Assembly (NCBI GenBank): GCA_026415575.1
Contig: JAOAGV010000038.1
Span: 1-36,440 of the forward strand
DNA from: Candidatus Sumerlaeia bacterium
Lineage (GTDB): Bacteria; Sumerlaeota; Sumerlaeia; JADFCW01
Direction of reading: 5' to 3'
Length of the DNA: 36,440 bases
Positions within the stretch are counted from its first letter, which is position 1; each line of letters starts with the position of its first letter. Positions 7,165 through 15,738 of the stretch are shown piece by piece. Position numbers and translations under genes: made by a program. Below the pieces are notes generated by a model that was given only the letters and a program-made list of their open reading frames with translations, made no database searches and was not told the DNA's origin.

Positions 7165-10083
7165 ATGGCCATTTCATCCACAGCGCCCGCGTCGGCTCAA
7201 CGCCCAACGCCCCCGCGTGCTCCACTCGTTCTGCTGCTCTTTGTTTCCTCCGGTTTTGCCGGTCTGGTCTATGAGGTGCTCTGGAGCCGGATGCTGACCT
7301 ACGTGTTCGGTGCCACGCTGTATGCCGTGAGCACGGTTCTGGCGGCGTTCATGGGCGGCCTTGCCCTCGGCAGTTTCCTGTTCGGCCGCTGGGTGGACCG
7401 CCGGCGCAATCCGCTGCGCATTTATGCGCTGCTCGAACTGGGCATTGCCGCCGGCGCACTGGCTGTGCCGTTCCTGCTGCGCTGGGTGCATCCGATCTAT
7501 GCCGGTTTTTACCGCGACGGCGAACCGTCGTTTCGTACGATCACGCTGGTCCGCCTTGCTCTGACCATCGCGGTGTTGCTGGTGCCCACGACTCTGATGG
7601 GCGCCACGCTGCCGGTCCTGTCGAAGTGGTATGCGCGCGTGGGCGACCGGTTGGGGCTTTCGCTCGGCGTGCTCTATGCGATCAATACGTTCGGAGCGGT
7701 GCTCGGCTGCTACACGGCGGGATTTCACGGCATCGCGGTCCTCGGTGTGACGGGCATGATGTATGTGGCCGTGGGGATCAACGCCGCCGTCGGGCTTTTG
7801 GCATGGGTTTTGAGTGCACTGCCCGGTGCCGAAGTAGAACCCGCGCCTGCCGCCTCGCCGGCCGCCGACCGCCCTGTCGCCGACGACGGATGGCCAACGG
7901 ACGTAACCCCTCAAACGGCGCAAATGGTCTTCTGGTTCTACGGCATTTCGGGCGCGGTTGCTCTGGCCTATCAGGTGGCGTGGTCCCGGTCGCTGATCTT
8001 CTCGTTCGAGCTTCTCAAGAACACGACCTACGCGTTTACGGCCATGTTGGCGGTATTCCTGACGGGGCTGGCCGCCGGCAGCGCCCTCATGACGCGCTTT
8101 GTGGACCGCCTGCCCGAGCCGGTGCGCTGTTTTTCGCTTCTTCAATTGGGCATTGGTCTGATGGGCGCTTTCTCTCTGGTGGCTGTCCGCGGAATTATTC
8201 CCGACCTTGCGCCGTTCCGGGAGATGAACGAGGATCAGACGCAAATCTATTTTGCCGCTGCTGTGGCCAACATTTTTGTGAAAACGGCCGTGGCGATTTT
8301 GCCTGCGACTCTCCTGATGGGCATGGCCTATCCGGTGGCCGCGCGGATTTGCGTGCCTTCGCTGCAGCGCGTCGGCCGCACGGTCGGCGATCTCTATTCG
8401 ATCAACACGGTTGGGGCGATCCTCGGCTCGCTGGCCGCCGGCTTTATCCTCATTCCCACACTGCGCATTCCCTGGACGTTGTTTCTGCTGAGCATGGGCA
8501 ACATTGCCATGGCCGTTGCGCTGACACTCAACCTCCCGCACCTGCATCCCACGCGGCGCTATTTTGTCATCGGACTGGCCGGACTTTGCGCGCTGGTGCT
8601 TCTGGTGCGTTTCCCCTTCGATACGGTGTTTCATCGGCCCGAAGCCACGCAGCGCCTCGTCTACTACGAAGAAGGGCCGCTGGCAACCGTCTCGGTGATG
8701 GAGAACCCCATGGGCGAGCGGACGCTCTATGTGGACAAAGTGGGCGTGGCCGGCACCGACCGGATTCTGGTGACGGATCAAAAAAGTCTGGCGCACATTC
8801 CCATGCTCATACACGAAAAGCCCCAAACAGCCCTGACCGTAGGCTTTGGCAGCGGCGGCGCTTCCTACTCCTATCTGCAATATGCGTCGCTGGAAAAGCT
8901 CGACTGCGTCGAGATCTGCCCGACGGTTCTCAACGCCGCCTTTCTTTTGACCACGGCCAACAAGGGCAAGGTGCTCAACTTCACACGCCGCGGCGCGTGG
9001 TCGCCCGCCGACCCGCGCTATTCGGTCATACTCGACGACGTGCGCAGCTTCCTGCGTTTCACGCCCAAGCGCTACGACGTCATCGCCACCGACTGCACCG
9101 ATCTGCGCTACAAGACCAACGCCAACCTATATGATCTGGAATATTTTCAGCTGTGCCGCGACCGCCTGACCTCCGCCGGCATGGTGGTCGTCTGGATGCC
9201 GCTCAGCGGGCTGTCGCCCGAAATGTTCCGGTGCGCGTTGCGAACGTTCCATAAGGTTTTCCCGGATTTCTCCATCTGGTATATGAACAACGAGCCAACC
9301 CACTACATTCTGCTGGTTGGCTCGGCCCAGCCGCTCCACATTGACTACCGCCGGATGGTCGAGCGCCTGAAAGAACCGGCCGTCGGAACCGATCTGCGCG
9401 AACTCCTGCTCGACAGCGCCGACAAACTGCTCAGCTGCTACCTGACCGACGGCCGCGCGCTGGCCGCCGATTTGGAAAACGCCCCAATCAACAGCGAAAA
9501 CCGCCCCTATCTGGAGTTCTATTCGCCGCTCTACGGCTACAGCGAGCAGCCGTTGTTCGACAATCTCGACTATCTGATCTCGAAGGCGGGCAAGATCGAA
9601 ACCTATCTGAAGGCCGGAAGCTATGGCCCCGATGATCTGGCCCGCATCCACAAGTATCTGGCCGCTGTGCCCGAGATATTGAAAGGGCACAAACATTATC
9701 GCCTGAACGAAGTGGGACAGGCGACGCGGGCCTATATGCGGGCGCAGGAACTCTGCCCCGAAGACCGGGCCATTGCGCGGCTGCTCAACTTTGAACTGCT
9801 TCAGGCGCGCGCCGCCGCATTGCCAAACGATCTGTGGTCGCGCTATGAACTTGGTCAGGCGCTTCTCATTCAGAAGCGCTACGACGAGGCTATCTCGTAT
9901 CTTGAACAATGTATCGGCATCGGCCAAAGTCTGCGCGGCCGGCCGGTCGCGCAGGAGCAGGTGGCGCTGGTGCACAAGGCGGCCGAGGCGCTTCGAGAGC
10001 TCTACAAGCAGCAAAACAAACCGCAGGCCGTCCAGAAACTCGACACTCGAATGAAGGACGTGCCCACAACCGGAACGCTGTAG
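7165..10083 (+). CDS. Fused membrane / spermidine-synthase-like methyltransferase protein with TPRs
   Basis: A 972-residue protein. It has two homologous polytopic halves at about residues 22-235 and 250-490; each begins with a GL(V/A)YEV/QVxWSR...F...T..AVFLxGLAxGS signature of the fused MFS/spermidine synthase family. A Rossmann methyltransferase-like domain follows: VGFGSGGASY (559-568) is the nucleotide-binding loop, DDVRSFL (624-630) the usual spermidine-synthase motif, then YDVIATD. The C-terminal ~170 residues are TPR-like (RYELGQALLIQKRYDEAISYLEQ). It should sit in the inner membrane with cytoplasmic catalytic and TPR parts. Whether it makes a polyamine or methylates something is unknown; true spermidine synthases lack the membrane part. 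ATG 7165 follows GGGAGGTGGG. A related membrane-domain-only protein lies at 12656. Confidence 0.85.
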   Translation: MAISSTAPASAQRPTPPRAPLVLLLFVSSGFAGLVYEVLWSRMLTYVFGATLYAVSTVLAAFMGGLALGSFLFGRWVDRRRNPLRIYALLELGIAAGALAVPFLLRWVHPIYAGFYRDGEPSFRTITLVRLALTIAVLLVPTTLMGATLPVLSKWYARVGDRLGLSLGVLYAINTFGAVLGCYTAGFHGIAVLGVTGMMYVAVGINAAVGLLAWVLSALPGAEVEPAPAASPAADRPVADDGWPTDVTPQTAQMVFWFYGISGAVALAYQVAWSRSLIFSFELLKNTTYAFTAMLAVFLTGLAAGSALMTRFVDRLPEPVRCFSLLQLGIGLMGAFSLVAVRGIIPDLAPFREMNEDQTQIYFAAAVANIFVKTAVAILPATLLMGMAYPVAARICVPSLQRVGRTVGDLYSINTVGAILGSLAAGFILIPTLRIPWTLFLLSMGNIAMAVALTLNLPHLHPTRRYFVIGLAGLCALVLLVRFPFDTVFHRPEATQRLVYYEEGPLATVSVMENPMGERTLYVDKVGVAGTDRILVTDQKSLAHIPMLIHEKPQTALTVGFGSGGASYSYLQYASLEKLDCVEICPTVLNAAFLLTTANKGKVLNFTRRGAWSPADPRYSVILDDVRSFLRFTPKRYDVIATDCTDLRYKTNANLYDLEYFQLCRDRLTSAGMVVVWMPLSGLSPEMFRCALRTFHKVFPDFSIWYMNNEPTHYILLVGSAQPLHIDYRRMVERLKEPAVGTDLRELLLDSADKLLSCYLTDGRALAADLENAPINSENRPYLEFYSPLYGYSEQPLFDNLDYLISKAGKIETYLKAGSYGPDDLARIHKYLAAVPEILKGHKHYRLNEVGQATRAYMRAQELCPEDRAIARLLNFELLQARAAALPNDLWSRYELGQALLIQKRYDEAISYLEQCIGIGQSLRGRPVAQEQVALVHKAAEALRELYKQQNKPQAVQKLDTRMKDVPTTGTL

Positions 10084-10563
10084 GGACCGTCGGCGTGAAC
10101 CGCGCAAAGAAGGTTCAGCATTCATGTAAAACTACGGGGATTGCAGAACAGATGAGTGCATCTTGAAAAATTGGGCGAAACCGCGGGTATGACGATTTGA
10201 CTGGATAGCCGGATACTTCTAATCCCTTAATGCTTGACTTCTTTTTGCCTTGCCGAATGCAGAGCGCAAGAAGAGCATACATCTGAACTTTACGGAGGAG
10301 GAGAAGGGTCAGCGGATTGCACATCAATGCAAAAGTGCTTTCCGGTTGCCGAATCGGAATAATAGTTCCGGAATTGTAGGATGAAGACACGGTAGATGTT
10401 CTTCTTATAGCATCATTGGCATCATCGCCCGGGCATTCCGATATCTTGGAATTTCTGGATTCGCTGCCTCTTGGACCTAGGATGTTTGACAGATGGGAGA
10501 GAATTGAAAACCACATCTGCGAAGAACGCCGCTCAGAATAAGGGTAGGGCACTTTAGACATCC
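10084..10563. other. AT-rich spacer, left edge of the restriction-modification island
   Basis: No supportable gene. A 160-residue minus-strand frame crosses it but has no recognisable motif, no ribosome binding site and a biased composition (Ser, Arg, Ile). From roughly 10130 the base composition becomes clearly more AT-rich than the flanking genes. The segment may be decayed coding sequence. Confidence 0.45.
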
Positions 10564-11439
10564 ATGAAATATCGGAAGACAAAAAAGGATGATTCATTGA
10601 CGTTCATGGTCATGGATGGAACGGAACCTTTGTCTAATCAATGTGTATTTCGAAATGATTCACTTGGGATATGGCTTTATCATGTCAATTGCTTTGACTT
10701 TATGGACAGATTAATTAGGATTTATCCTGAGGGAAAATTTGATATGATATTTTGTGACCCACCATATTTTCTTTCCAATGGCGGCATTACCTGTCATGGC
10801 GGAAAAATGGTGGTCGTTGATAAAGGTGATTGGGATCGCTCCAGCGGGCCTGAAATAAACCATGAATTTAATAAGTCGTGGCTTTCGAGGTGCAAAGCAC
10901 TCCTCAAGGAGAACGCAACAATTTGGGTTTCCGGGACACACCACGTTATATATTCCGTTGGCTTTGCTATGCAACAGCTTGGAATGAAAATCCTAAACGA
11001 TATTACTTGGGAAAAGCCCAATCCTCCCCCAAATCTGTCTTGTCGTTATTTTACGCATTCGACTGAGACAATAATATGGGCAGCAAAGAATAGCAAGTCC
11101 CGCCATACATTCAATTATGAAAAAATGCGGGCGATAAACGGAAATAAACAAATGAAAACGGTTTGGCGGATTCCTGCACCAAGCGCGGAAGAAAAAATAT
11201 TTGGAAAACACCCAACTCAAAAGCCAATAGCCCTTTTAGAGAGGATTATTATTGCATCAACAAATGAAGGCGATCTTATCTTCGATCCTTTTGCAGGAAG
11301 TTCAACTACCGGAGTGGCTGCAATCCGAACTGGACGTAGATTTGTTGGCGTAGAAATAGAGCCAGAATTTATCAATCTTTCAATTAGGCGACTAAAGATT
11401 GCCATTGAACAGCAGCAGCCGCAACTGCTGACCTACTAG
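10564..11439 (+). CDS. DNA adenine methyltransferase, M.DpnA-like (predicted GATC)
   Basis: A 291-residue beta-class amino-methyltransferase: catalytic motif IV DPPY at 65-68 comes before the AdoMet-binding motif I DPFAGSSTTG at 241-250. Long stretches (MIFCDPPYFLSNGGI, VDKGDWD, ITWEKPNPPPNLSCRYFTHS, GKHPTQKP, LLERIIIAST) match my memory of M.DpnA (M2.DpnII) closely, an enzyme that methylates adenine in GATC and accepts single-stranded DNA. I therefore infer N6-methylation of GATC. Motif I reads GSSTTG instead of the usual GSGTTG. It lies 9 bp upstream of a MutH/Sau3AI-like nuclease gene on the same strand, forming a restriction-modification pair. AT-rich codon use unlike the neighbours suggests horizontal acquisition. 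The exact start is uncertain; ATGs at residues 15 and 17 are alternatives. Confidence 0.92.
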   Translation: MKYRKTKKDDSLTFMVMDGTEPLSNQCVFRNDSLGIWLYHVNCFDFMDRLIRIYPEGKFDMIFCDPPYFLSNGGITCHGGKMVVVDKGDWDRSSGPEINHEFNKSWLSRCKALLKENATIWVSGTHHVIYSVGFAMQQLGMKILNDITWEKPNPPPNLSCRYFTHSTETIIWAAKNSKSRHTFNYEKMRAINGNKQMKTVWRIPAPSAEEKIFGKHPTQKPIALLERIIIASTNEGDLIFDPFAGSSTTGVAAIRTGRRFVGVEIEPEFINLSIRRLKIAIEQQQPQLLTY

Positions 11440-11448
11440 GTTAGAGCC

Positions 11449-12090
11449 ATGAAAAGGGACGAAGCGATTACAAAGCTTAAGCAGCTCGAAGGGCAGGATT
11501 TAGTACCTCTTGCAAAACAATATGGTGTTACGATATGGAAAGGCGATAAGATAAACAAGGGTTGGGCGGGTCATGTATTGGAGCGCTATTTAGGTCTTCC
11601 AATTAATTCTGCCCAGGCTCCAAATTTCGGTTCTTGGGAGCTAAAAATTGTTCCACTTAAAAAGACTTCAAGCGGATTGATCGTTGTAAAAGAGACAATG
11701 GCCATAACAATGATTGATCCCGTAAACGTGCTTAATACCCCTTTTGAAAAAAGCCATTTGCTACTAAAACTGAGAAAAGCTGTGGTTTGTGCAAGATTAG
11801 TAGAATCTCAGCAAGAACCAAGTTCTATTTTAGTTCGCATAGCAGCGTTTGATTTGAATGATAAGCAAATGTATGAACAAGTAAAAAAGGACTATGATGA
11901 TGTTCGGGAATGCATAAAAATACATGGTTTTGAGGCACTTACTGGTAAAATGGGAAAAGTGGTTCAGCCAAGAACAAAAGGACCTGGTCACGGAAGTACC
12001 ACTCGCGCGTTTTACGCAAGGAAGGGTTTTGTTGCAAGAATTCTTGGAATTATGCCTCCTGAAATAGGGCAAAGGGCGATGGATCGGTAA
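11449..12090 (+). CDS. MutH/Sau3AI-family restriction endonuclease-like protein
   Basis: A 213-residue protein, close in size to MutH (229 in E. coli) and less than half of Sau3AI. Collinear features: LEGQDLVPLA near the N-terminus, KGWAGHVLERYLG (37-49, with Glu45 matching MutH Glu56), the catalytic segment APNFGSWELKIVPL (57-70), FEKSHLLLKLRK, and the C-terminal RAFYARKGFVARIL resembling MutH's RGFYLKKNF. The family uses a D...ExK metal site and cuts at GATC. Here Glu64 and Lys66 are present, but the Asp position is Asn59 (codon AAT). Activity is thus uncertain: it could be a variant active site or a defused nuclease. With the adjacent M.DpnA-like enzyme it looks like a GATC restriction-modification system. 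AT-rich like its partner. Confidence 0.85.
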   Translation: MKRDEAITKLKQLEGQDLVPLAKQYGVTIWKGDKINKGWAGHVLERYLGLPINSAQAPNFGSWELKIVPLKKTSSGLIVVKETMAITMIDPVNVLNTPFEKSHLLLKLRKAVVCARLVESQQEPSSILVRIAAFDLNDKQMYEQVKKDYDDVRECIKIHGFEALTGKMGKVVQPRTKGPGHGSTTRAFYARKGFVARILGIMPPEIGQRAMDR

Positions 12091-12655
12091 AAAGTCCGTT
12101 TCTTCGAAAATCTAAAAATATGTGCGCTGCTTATCGTGGATATTATATAACTCAGGAGTCAGAAGAATTGGCGAAATGACTTTTCACCAGAGCATCCATA
12201 GATGTCGTACATCTGCAATTCGTGATGAGGGTTAGTAATATTCAACGTAAAAAGATTACCTCTATCCAATAGGAAAAATCTTTTAGATGATAAGTGTAAA
12301 AGGCGGGGGATACAGCGAGACTAGCATGGTTTATTTAGAATGATTAGCGAACATGATATTTGCGCAGAGGGCAGACGGTTTATCTGGGCTGATTCATGTA
12401 TGGTATTGGTGAGCCATATACGCTATTAAGGGTTGATGACAAGAAGCCGCGCGCATGGGCCACAGGAACGGGGGCTGAGAACTTGTTGTCTTTACCAAGA
12501 GGCTAAAGCCTTACGGTAGCTTTACGGCCGATTTATTTTAAGATGCTGCTTTCATAGCATCGCTCTTTCCTTTCGCGATATTGAACTGTTGCTCATTTCG
12601 ATTCTTGCGGATGCCATAGGGTAACGAATTTCAGGACAGCCGGACTTCCACGCTC
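12091..12655. other. AT-rich spacer, right edge of the restriction-modification island
   Basis: No gene found on either strand. Composition stays AT-rich until about 12550 and then returns to the GC-rich background. A small hairpin TAAAGC/GCTTTA lies near 12507-12527. I found no flanking direct repeats or integrase that would mark how the island arrived. Confidence 0.45.
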
Positions 12656-13297
12656 ATGCGAAAATTCATCCTCTATCTGATTGTGTTTGTCAGCGGCGCA
12701 GTGGTGCTGGCGCTGGAGATTCTGGCCGGACGGTTCCTGAACGTCAAATTCGGCAGCTCGGTTCACGTGTGGGGCAATCTGATCGCGGTGTTTCTGGCGG
12801 GCCTGTCGCTGGGGTATTTTCTGGGCGGACACTTGTCCGACCGCAAGACCTCGTTTGCGGCATTCGGCAGCCTCTTGCTTCTGTCGGCCATTCTTCTGAT
12901 CGCTCTGCGCTTCTATGCCTTTCCCATTCGCGATATGCTGCATCGTCGTCTGGAGGTTGAGGTGGTCGAGACCGTCGGCCCCCTTGTGGCCAGTCTTGCC
13001 ATTTTCTTTATTCCCACTGTCGTGCTGGGCATGGTCTCGCCCTATGCGGTTCGGCTTCTGGCCGATGATCCGGCGCGTCTGGGTCGTCAGGTCGGCGCGC
13101 TGTATGCGTTTTCGACAGCCGGCAGTATCGTCGGGGCGTTGGGGACGACGTTCTATCTGATTTCGCACATCACGGTTCCGCGTCAGTTTATTCTGTTTGG
13201 AGCGATTCAGGCAGTTCTCGCGCTACTGGCCTTTTCCCAGGCTGCATTCGGGAAAGCGGCCGCACAGTCCCGTTCTGTTGCGAAGGAGGAAGGTTGA
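12656..13297 (+). CDS. Spermidine-synthase-type membrane domain protein (no methyltransferase part)
   Basis: A 213-residue, almost wholly hydrophobic protein with about six transmembrane segments: FILYLIVFVSGAVVLALEIL, NLIAVFLAGLSLGYFLGG, SLLLLSAILLIALRFYAF, ASLAIFFIPTVVLGMVSP, ALYAFSTAGSIVGALGTTF and ILFGAIQAVLALLAF. It matches the membrane half of the fused MFS/spermidine synthase family, with the GLSLGYFLGGHLSD and SPYAVRLLADD...GRQVGALYAFSTAGSIVGA signatures, but stops where the methyltransferase domain would begin. It resembles each half of the 972-residue protein on the other side of the restriction-modification island. The function is unknown. Its stop codon lies just before the start of the next gene and overlaps that gene's ribosome binding region, so the two are likely co-translated. 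Confidence 0.8.
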   Translation: MRKFILYLIVFVSGAVVLALEILAGRFLNVKFGSSVHVWGNLIAVFLAGLSLGYFLGGHLSDRKTSFAAFGSLLLLSAILLIALRFYAFPIRDMLHRRLEVEVVETVGPLVASLAIFFIPTVVLGMVSPYAVRLLADDPARLGRQVGALYAFSTAGSIVGALGTTFYLISHITVPRQFILFGAIQAVLALLAFSQAAFGKAAAQSRSVAKEEG

Positions 13298-13299
13298 AC

Positions 13300-14286
13300 A
13301 TGAAGGTCACGCGGACTCTGTTTCGCGGACTTGTTCTTCTGGCCGGCGCACTTGCTTGCAGCAGCTGTGCAGTGGTGAGCGTTACATCCGATCCGGCGGG
13401 AGCCGAGATCGTTTATTCGCGCACGGGAACGGGGCCGTGGCAGCCGTGGCCGCCGGAGTCGGGGCAGCCGGCGCAGACGCCGGCCACCCGCAGCGTCAGG
13501 GCCGATCCCTTCTACTTCATCCGTGTCCAGAAGGAAGGCTATCATCCGGTCACGCCGGTGTTTGTGGACGCGGGGCCCATGAAGCGCCAGCATGTGCATT
13601 TCCAACTGGAGCCGACGCGGCAAATGTTCGAGGCGATGCAGCGCGAGCGCGGACTGGTTCTGTTTCAAGGTGAATGGGTGGACCCGAAGGAAAAGGGATT
13701 GGTCGAGTATCAGGGCCGCTGGATGCTGCCGGCCGAGAAGACGGCGCTCGAGCAGAAGGCCAAAGGTTTGGTGTTCTACGAACCCGAAGGTCGCTGGATG
13801 CTGCCCGCCGAAATCGAGGCCATCGAGGCGCGCCGCATGACCGCGCAGGGTCTGATCCGCTTCAAGGACCAGTGGATGACCCCGTTGGAAGCGGATATGC
13901 AGAAACTGATTGACCGGCAGGTGGCAAAGGCCGTCGAGAGCAGCCCGACGGCCGAACTGCGCATTGAACGGATCGGCCCGGTCTTTACAGCCAACGCCGA
14001 GTTGCGCTTGACCGATCTGGCCGGCAAGCCGCTGGAGGTTCTTCTCAGCGGCCCCCAGTCGCGCATCCTGCGTGTGCCGGCCTATAACAGCCTTTCGACC
14101 CAGACGCTGCCGGGCCAGTATGTCGTTGCGGTGCGCGAGGCGGAGCCGCCCGGCCGGTTTCTGGCCATCGGCAAGGTTCGGTTGGAAGCCAAGAACCGCT
14201 ATTCGACCACGTATCGCGGCGCGACAGCTGTAAAAAAATCCATTCCGCCGGCCTTGCCCGCACTCGAGGGCAGAAAGAATGAGTAG
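13300..14286 (+). CDS. Lipoprotein with PEGA-like domain and tandem GLV..W..P.E repeats
   Basis: A 328-residue exported protein. A signal peptide (LFRGLVLLAGALAC) ends in a lipobox with Cys20 as the likely lipidated residue. Residues ~24-112 resemble a PEGA domain (VSVTSDPAGAEIVYS ... YFIRVQKEGYHPVTP), a surface fold seen in envelope proteins. From residue 118 come four imperfect repeats of about 15-27 residues, each G-L-[VI]-x-[FY]-(x)n-W-[MV]-x-P-x-E, linked by charged helices. The last ~120 residues are unrecognised. Function unknown; envelope anchoring or sensing is plausible. AAGGAGGAAGG (13283-13293) upstream selects ATG 13300. The gene follows the membrane protein at 12656 with 2 nt between, as in an operon. 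Confidence 0.75.
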   Translation: MKVTRTLFRGLVLLAGALACSSCAVVSVTSDPAGAEIVYSRTGTGPWQPWPPESGQPAQTPATRSVRADPFYFIRVQKEGYHPVTPVFVDAGPMKRQHVHFQLEPTRQMFEAMQRERGLVLFQGEWVDPKEKGLVEYQGRWMLPAEKTALEQKAKGLVFYEPEGRWMLPAEIEAIEARRMTAQGLIRFKDQWMTPLEADMQKLIDRQVAKAVESSPTAELRIERIGPVFTANAELRLTDLAGKPLEVLLSGPQSRILRVPAYNSLSTQTLPGQYVVAVREAEPPGRFLAIGKVRLEAKNRYSTTYRGATAVKKSIPPALPALEGRKNE

Positions 14287-14365
14287 GGGCTTGCCCTGAA
14301 TTTGGCTTTAGACTCTACGGGTAGTGGGTAAGCGTCCAAGTCTTGTTTGGTGGAGAGGGCACGTA

Positions 14366-14488
14366 GTTTAAACTTCAGTGTGTTGTCTTTTCCCCCGCTG
14401 CAGTGGGGACTTTGGCTGCGGCGGACGGAGACGGGCGGGAAAAATTGCTCCACTGAAGCGGGGGCAAACGGCAAACTGAAGTTTGAAC
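14366..14488. repeat. MITE-like imperfect inverted repeat
   Basis: Left arm 14366-14406 and right arm 14450-14488 are imperfect reverse complements about 40 bp long (for example GTTTAAACTTCAGT against ACTGAAGTTTGAAC, and CCCCCGCTGCAGTGG against CCACTGAAGCGGGGG), around a 43-nt centre. No transposase is present. A 13-mer from the right-arm complement, AAACTTCAGTTTG, recurs in the selA-selD spacer at about 34858. Confidence 0.65.
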
Positions 14489-14571
14489 TCCATGCGGTTT
14501 GAACTGCCTTCTCATCGCATTCGACTTGAAGGACTGCTTCAAGCCCAGCGCTCACAGGGTTGCGTCCTCCC

Positions 14572-15717
14572 ATGCGCATTGGCATTGACGGTTCCTCGAT
14601 TCTTCCCCGACGCACCGGCATGGGGCACTATACCAGCCACCTGCTCGCCCACTTGGCCAAAACTGACCCCGAGAATCAGTATGTCGTGTTTCTGAACTCG
14701 ATGCGGAATCGCCCGCAGCGCGAGTCGTGGATGGAGCACGGAAATTTTTCCGTCGTGCATCGGCGGCTGCCCGGCCCGCTTCTGCTTTATGCTTGGCGGT
14801 ATTTAAATTGGCCGCCCGTAGAGCGTTTCCTTGGTGGAGTGGACGTGTTTCACTCGCCGGCAACTTATGTGCCGCCGCAGCGCCGCGGCGGGCGCGTAAC
14901 CACGGTGCACGACCTCTACTTTCTGCACCACCCCGAAGACTGCTCGCTGCTGGGCGGGCGGTTTTTGCGGGCCACGCTTCCGCGCCGGCTCAAGGAAATG
15001 GACCGCATCATCACCATATCGGAGGCGACGCGGCGCGACCTGATCGAATTGTTGCACGTGCCTCCCGAGCGGATCGCTGTCGTCTATTTGGGTGTAGACC
15101 CGCGATTTCGGCGCGTCGAAAGCCCCGCCGAACGCGCCGCGGTTTGCGCACGCTATGGCTTGCCCGACCGGTTCATCTTGTTTATCGGTACGCTCGAGCC
15201 GCGCAAGAATGTCGAACGCTTGATCGAAGCCTGCGCGCGCGTTCGCAGCGAAATCCGCGATGCGCCCCACCTCGTGGTGGCCGGCTCGCGCGCCCAAGGC
15301 GCCGCGCAGGTGGATGCTGCCGTGGCGCGGTTTGATCTCGGCGGCCATGTGGTTTTTGCCGGCTATGTGCCGCAGGCCGATCTGCCTGCTCTCTACAGCG
15401 CCGCCGATCTGTTTGTCCTCCCGTCGCTTTACGAGGGGTTTGGCATGCCGGTGGTCGAAGCCATGGCGTGCGGCACACCGGTGGTGGCCGGCGACACATC
15501 GTCGCTGCGCGAACTTGTAACCGGACGCGGCACGCTGGTGAATCCTCTGCACGCCGACGACATTGCGCGTGGAATCGTGCAGATGCTGCGCGATGCGCCC
15601 GTGCGCGCCGCCTGCATCGAGCGCGGGCTGGAGTTCGCACGCACGCTGACGTGGGAACGCTGCGCGCAGCAAACCCTCGCCGTCTATCTCGAAGCGTTTC
15701 GCTCCCGCCCGCGATAG
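14572..15717 (+). CDS. GT4-family glycosyltransferase
   Basis: A 381-residue retaining glycosyltransferase of GT-B fold that would transfer a sugar from an activated donor to a cell-surface glycan acceptor. The N-terminal domain starts RIGIDGSSILPRRTGMGHYT, with the glycine-rich loop of GT4 enzymes. The C-terminal domain contains FILFIGTLEPRKNVERLIEA and the donor-binding E-x7-E motif (YEGFGMPVVEAMACGTPVV; Glu288 and Glu296), then SSLRELV. Sugar and acceptor cannot be predicted. The ATG at 14572 was preferred to a TTG 12 nt upstream because the conserved fold starts directly after it. The gene stands alone, following a MITE-like repeat and facing the dehydrogenase gene tail-to-tail. Confidence 0.92.
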   Translation: MRIGIDGSSILPRRTGMGHYTSHLLAHLAKTDPENQYVVFLNSMRNRPQRESWMEHGNFSVVHRRLPGPLLLYAWRYLNWPPVERFLGGVDVFHSPATYVPPQRRGGRVTTVHDLYFLHHPEDCSLLGGRFLRATLPRRLKEMDRIITISEATRRDLIELLHVPPERIAVVYLGVDPRFRRVESPAERAAVCARYGLPDRFILFIGTLEPRKNVERLIEACARVRSEIRDAPHLVVAGSRAQGAAQVDAAVARFDLGGHVVFAGYVPQADLPALYSAADLFVLPSLYEGFGMPVVEAMACGTPVVAGDTSSLRELVTGRGTLVNPLHADDIARGIVQMLRDAPVRAACIERGLEFARTLTWERCAQQTLAVYLEAFRSRPR

Positions 15718-15738
15718 CCTCATGGAGTGTTTGAAGCC

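Noticed and set aside
7174..8880. 568-residue minus-strand open frame opposite the large membrane protein gene
   Set aside because: It is the antisense of a well-supported gene; its Arg/His/Gln-rich composition is typical of the complementary frame of GC-rich coding DNA.
10115..10597. 160-residue minus-strand open frame
   Set aside because: No motif, no ribosome binding site and low-complexity composition. It overlaps the methylase start and lies in an AT-rich stretch that looks decayed.
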